From contig JAJXXG010000609.1 of the NCBI GenBank assembly GCA_021781255.1, positions 1 through 7,716 on the forward strand: a stretch of 7,716 nucleotides of DNA, in the 5' to 3' direction. This document shows, piece by piece, positions 5,764 to 7,716 of the stretch. Made by a program: the position numbers and the translations under genes. The DNA comes from Acidobacteriota bacterium (GTDB lineage: Bacteria > Acidobacteriota > Terriglobia > Terriglobales > Acidobacteriaceae). The notes under the pieces are model-generated. The model saw nothing but the letters and a program-made list of their open reading frames with translations, ran no database searches and was not told the DNA's origin. Within the stretch, counting starts at the first letter, position 1. Each line of letters opens with the position of its first letter.

Positions 5764-7716
5764 ATGGGATCCAAATATACGCACGTGTTCGCACCTATCA
5801 GGATTCGAGGTGTGGAGTTCAAGAACCGGTTGGAGATGGCGCCGCCGTCTCCTAATCTCGCCGACCGGCAAGGAAGGGTGACCACTGAATTTGTCGATTT
5901 CTTCCGGTCGATCGCGCGGGGAGGCGCCGCCATTATTCATGTAGGCAACTCCGTAGTCGACATCAAAGAGGTCTGCGACGAAGAGCGCCAACTCGATCTC
6001 GGTTCCGACGAGTGCATCCTTCCGCTGACCCGTTTTGTCGAGATGTGCCACGGCTATGGTGCGCGCGCCTCGCTGGAAATCAACCACAACGGTAAGGACT
6101 CCGATCCCGGCAAGACCGGGCGCCCTGCTTTCAGCCCCTCCTCCCTGATTCCGTCTCACGAGAAGTGGCGCGCACCCGCACAACACAGGGATCCCATGCC
6201 CACAGTGGAAATGGATCACGCCAAGATAAAAGAAACGGTGGAAAAGTACGCGGCCGCAGCGTATCGCTGCAAGCGCGCCGGCTTCAAGATGTGCATGATC
6301 CATGGTGGCCACGGAAACCTGATCTCTCAGTTTGCCAGCCCCCTGTACAACAAGCGCACGGACGAATATGGCGGGTCCCTGGAGAACCGGGCGCGCTTTG
6401 GCATCGAGGTGCTGGACCGGGTCCGCCAGCGTTGCGGCGAAGACTTCGTTATCGAGTTCCGCATGTCCGCCGATGAGATCCACCCCGACGGCATGCACTT
6501 CGAGGAGACTCTCAAGTACGTAGAGCTGATTCAGCACAAGGTGGACATTTTGCACGTCTCCGCCGGCCTGCACGGCGAGCTTCAGTACATGCGGAACTGG
6601 TGGCAGAACTACCTGATGGACCGGATGTATAACGTGCACTATGCCGCCGATATCAAGAAGGCGTTTCCAAATCTGCTGGTCTGCACAGTGGGCTCGATCA
6701 TGAACGTCAACATGGCGGAGGAGATCATTGCCGCCGGCAAGGCCGACTTTGTCGCGATGTGCCGCCCGCTGCTGGCCGATCCTGAAATGCCGCGCAAGTA
6801 TGCCCTGGGACGTGAAGAAGACGTTCGTCCCTGCCTGCGCTGCCAGTACTGCGGCTTCCGGCTGATTATCCCCTCGGTCATCAATTGCGCCGTGAATCCT
6901 TACCTGGGCAACGAGACTGAATTCCCCGAAGGCAAGGTCAAGAAGGCCGAGGTAAAGAAGAAGGTAGCAGTGGTGGGCGGTGGTCCGGCCGGCATTCAGG
7001 CGACGTTAACCCTCTGCGAACGCGGACACGACGTCACGCTCTACGAAGCGAGCAATCGCCTGGGCGGACATGTTGTGCCCGGCTCGGTGCTGCCCTTCAA
7101 GCAGGACATGAGAGATTACCGTAACTACCTGCAGTGCCAGGCGAAGAAGGCCCTGGCGCGGATCCTGCTCAACACGCAAGCGACGAAGGAAATGATCGAC
7201 GCCGAAAGCTACGACGCTTTGATTATTGCCGTCGGCTCCAAGCCCATTGTTCCGTCGCTTCCCGGCATCGACAAACCTCATGTTCACTGGGCCCCGGACG
7301 CCGATAGCGGCGAACTGCCGGTCGGCGCAAATACAGTAGTGGTGGGCGCCGGCGCGGTTGGCGTCGAAACTGCGATCGGCCTCAAGCGCCGCGGCAGGGA
7401 TGTGACCATCGTAGAAATGCTTTCTGATATGTCGCACCTCGGAAAGTCCAGTGGCGCTGCCGCCATGGAATTGATGACTATGGTGAAGGATCTGGACATC
7501 CCCATACGCCTCGACTGCAAGCTGGAGGAAGTAGCGGATCGCAGCATCTTCTGCCACGACATGCAGTCCGGAGAAAGGATTGAGATCCCAGCCGACACAG
7601 TGCTTCTTGCACTCGGGGTGTCAGCACGCCGGGATGCGGCCGATGCGCTGCGGCGGAGCGCCCCTGAAACTGAGGTCTTCGTCGTCGGCGATGCAGCGGA
7701 AGTTGGAACTGTCGCT
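5764..7716 (+). CDS. NADH:flavin oxidoreductase / 2,4-dienoyl-CoA reductase-like flavo-iron-sulfur enzyme, 3' end outside window
   Basis: The visible 651 residues have the layout of the dienoyl-CoA reductase, trimethylamine dehydrogenase and BaiCD group, which reduce activated C=C bonds or oxidise amines using FMN, 4Fe-4S and FAD. An old-yellow-enzyme barrel spans about 1-345. It shows FAPIRIRGVEFKNRLEMAP (9-27), EINHNGK (105-111) at the usual QLxHxGR site, HGGHGNL (180-186) and NKRTDEYGGSLENRARF (196-212). The cluster motif is C357-x2-C360-x2-C363-x11-C375, with TMADH-like spacing. A FAD fold begins at VAVVGGGPAG (401-410) and an NAD(P)H fold at VVVGAGAVG (525-533). The final VVGDAAE (640-646) is the late FAD contact, so probably only a few tens of residues are missing. 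The barrel, especially EFRMSADEIHPDGMHFEET, resembles enzymes I associate with anaerobic Firmicutes. No signal peptide is present, so it is cytosolic. The substrate is unknown; an enoate or dienoate from the preceding enzyme's pathway is a guess. Confidence 0.92.
   Translation, partial: MGSKYTHVFAPIRIRGVEFKNRLEMAPPSPNLADRQGRVTTEFVDFFRSIARGGAAIIHVGNSVVDIKEVCDEERQLDLGSDECILPLTRFVEMCHGYGARASLEINHNGKDSDPGKTGRPAFSPSSLIPSHEKWRAPAQHRDPMPTVEMDHAKIKETVEKYAAAAYRCKRAGFKMCMIHGGHGNLISQFASPLYNKRTDEYGGSLENRARFGIEVLDRVRQRCGEDFVIEFRMSADEIHPDGMHFEETLKYVELIQHKVDILHVSAGLHGELQYMRNWWQNYLMDRMYNVHYAADIKKAFPNLLVCTVGSIMNVNMAEEIIAAGKADFVAMCRPLLADPEMPRKYALGREEDVRPCLRCQYCGFRLIIPSVINCAVNPYLGNETEFPEGKVKKAEVKKKVAVVGGGPAGIQATLTLCERGHDVTLYEASNRLGGHVVPGSVLPFKQDMRDYRNYLQCQAKKALARILLNTQATKEMIDAESYDALIIAVGSKPIVPSLPGIDKPHVHWAPDADSGELPVGANTVVVGAGAVGVETAIGLKRRGRDVTIVEMLSDMSHLGKSSGAAAMELMTMVKDLDIPIRLDCKLEEVADRSIFCHDMQSGERIEIPADTVLLALGVSARRDAADALRRSAPETEVFVVGDAAEVGTVA

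Noticed and set aside
5722..6639. Minus-strand open frame of 305 codons under the flavoenzyme gene
   Set aside because: It is antisense to a barrel with complete family motifs, and its own translation has no recognisable domain.
7006..7557. Minus-strand open frame of 183 codons under the flavoenzyme FAD/NAD domain
   Set aside because: It is antisense to the GAGAVG nucleotide-binding region and is only a codon-bias shadow.

Overview
This is a 7.7-kb bacterial chromosomal window, GC-rich in the genes and visibly more AT-rich in the spacers. It holds six protein genes, the last cut by the window end. The organism is most plausibly an acidobacterium (Terriglobia-like). The reasons are the combination of a type I MurB, a single-domain bacilliredoxin, a CAT-type APC permease with an LxRxKP...EHTLKR amino terminus, and an unusual ThiE-like protein. 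This assignment is inference from remembered protein style, not from a search. No rRNA, tRNA, CRISPR array, insertion sequence or phage gene is visible.

Left part, housekeeping (1-4243). murB (minus, 149-1192, GTG start) makes the muramyl precursor of peptidoglycan. It diverges from a bacilliredoxin gene (plus, 1262-1690) across a 69-bp spacer. The bacilliredoxin converges on an amino-acid permease (minus, 1769-3304). Between them lies a strong hairpin (1717-1750) with a U-rich tail on the permease side, probably a shared terminator. The permease appears to start at a TTG with a good ribosome-binding site, not at the nearest ATG. About 300 bases without a gene lie upstream of it and contain two mutually exclusive inverted repeats. 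Next is a thiamine-phosphate-synthase-like gene (minus, 3602-4243) whose active-site motifs are partly substituted.

Right part, a likely catabolic pair (4510-7716). A divergent spacer carries a possible extended -10 promoter and leads into two plus-strand genes, each with a very good Shine-Dalgarno sequence. The first encodes an amidohydrolase-fold, metal-dependent aromatic-acid decarboxylase resembling LigW (5-carboxyvanillate decarboxylase), preceded by a Tat (twin-arginine) export signal. The second, 123 bp downstream, encodes a long flavo-iron-sulfur enzyme of the old-yellow-enzyme / 2,4-dienoyl-CoA reductase / BaiCD type. It has a TIM barrel, a 4Fe-4S cysteine cluster and two nucleotide-binding folds, and is truncated at the window edge probably close to its natural end. 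Together they suggest processing of an aromatic or unsaturated carboxylic acid. The substrate cannot be read from the sequence, and the two proteins would be in different compartments if the Tat signal works.

The most interesting points are the exported LigW-like enzyme and its pairing with an ene-reductase, the ThiE-like protein with altered catalytic residues, and the permease leader with its TTG start. I found no clear evidence of a wholly new system.
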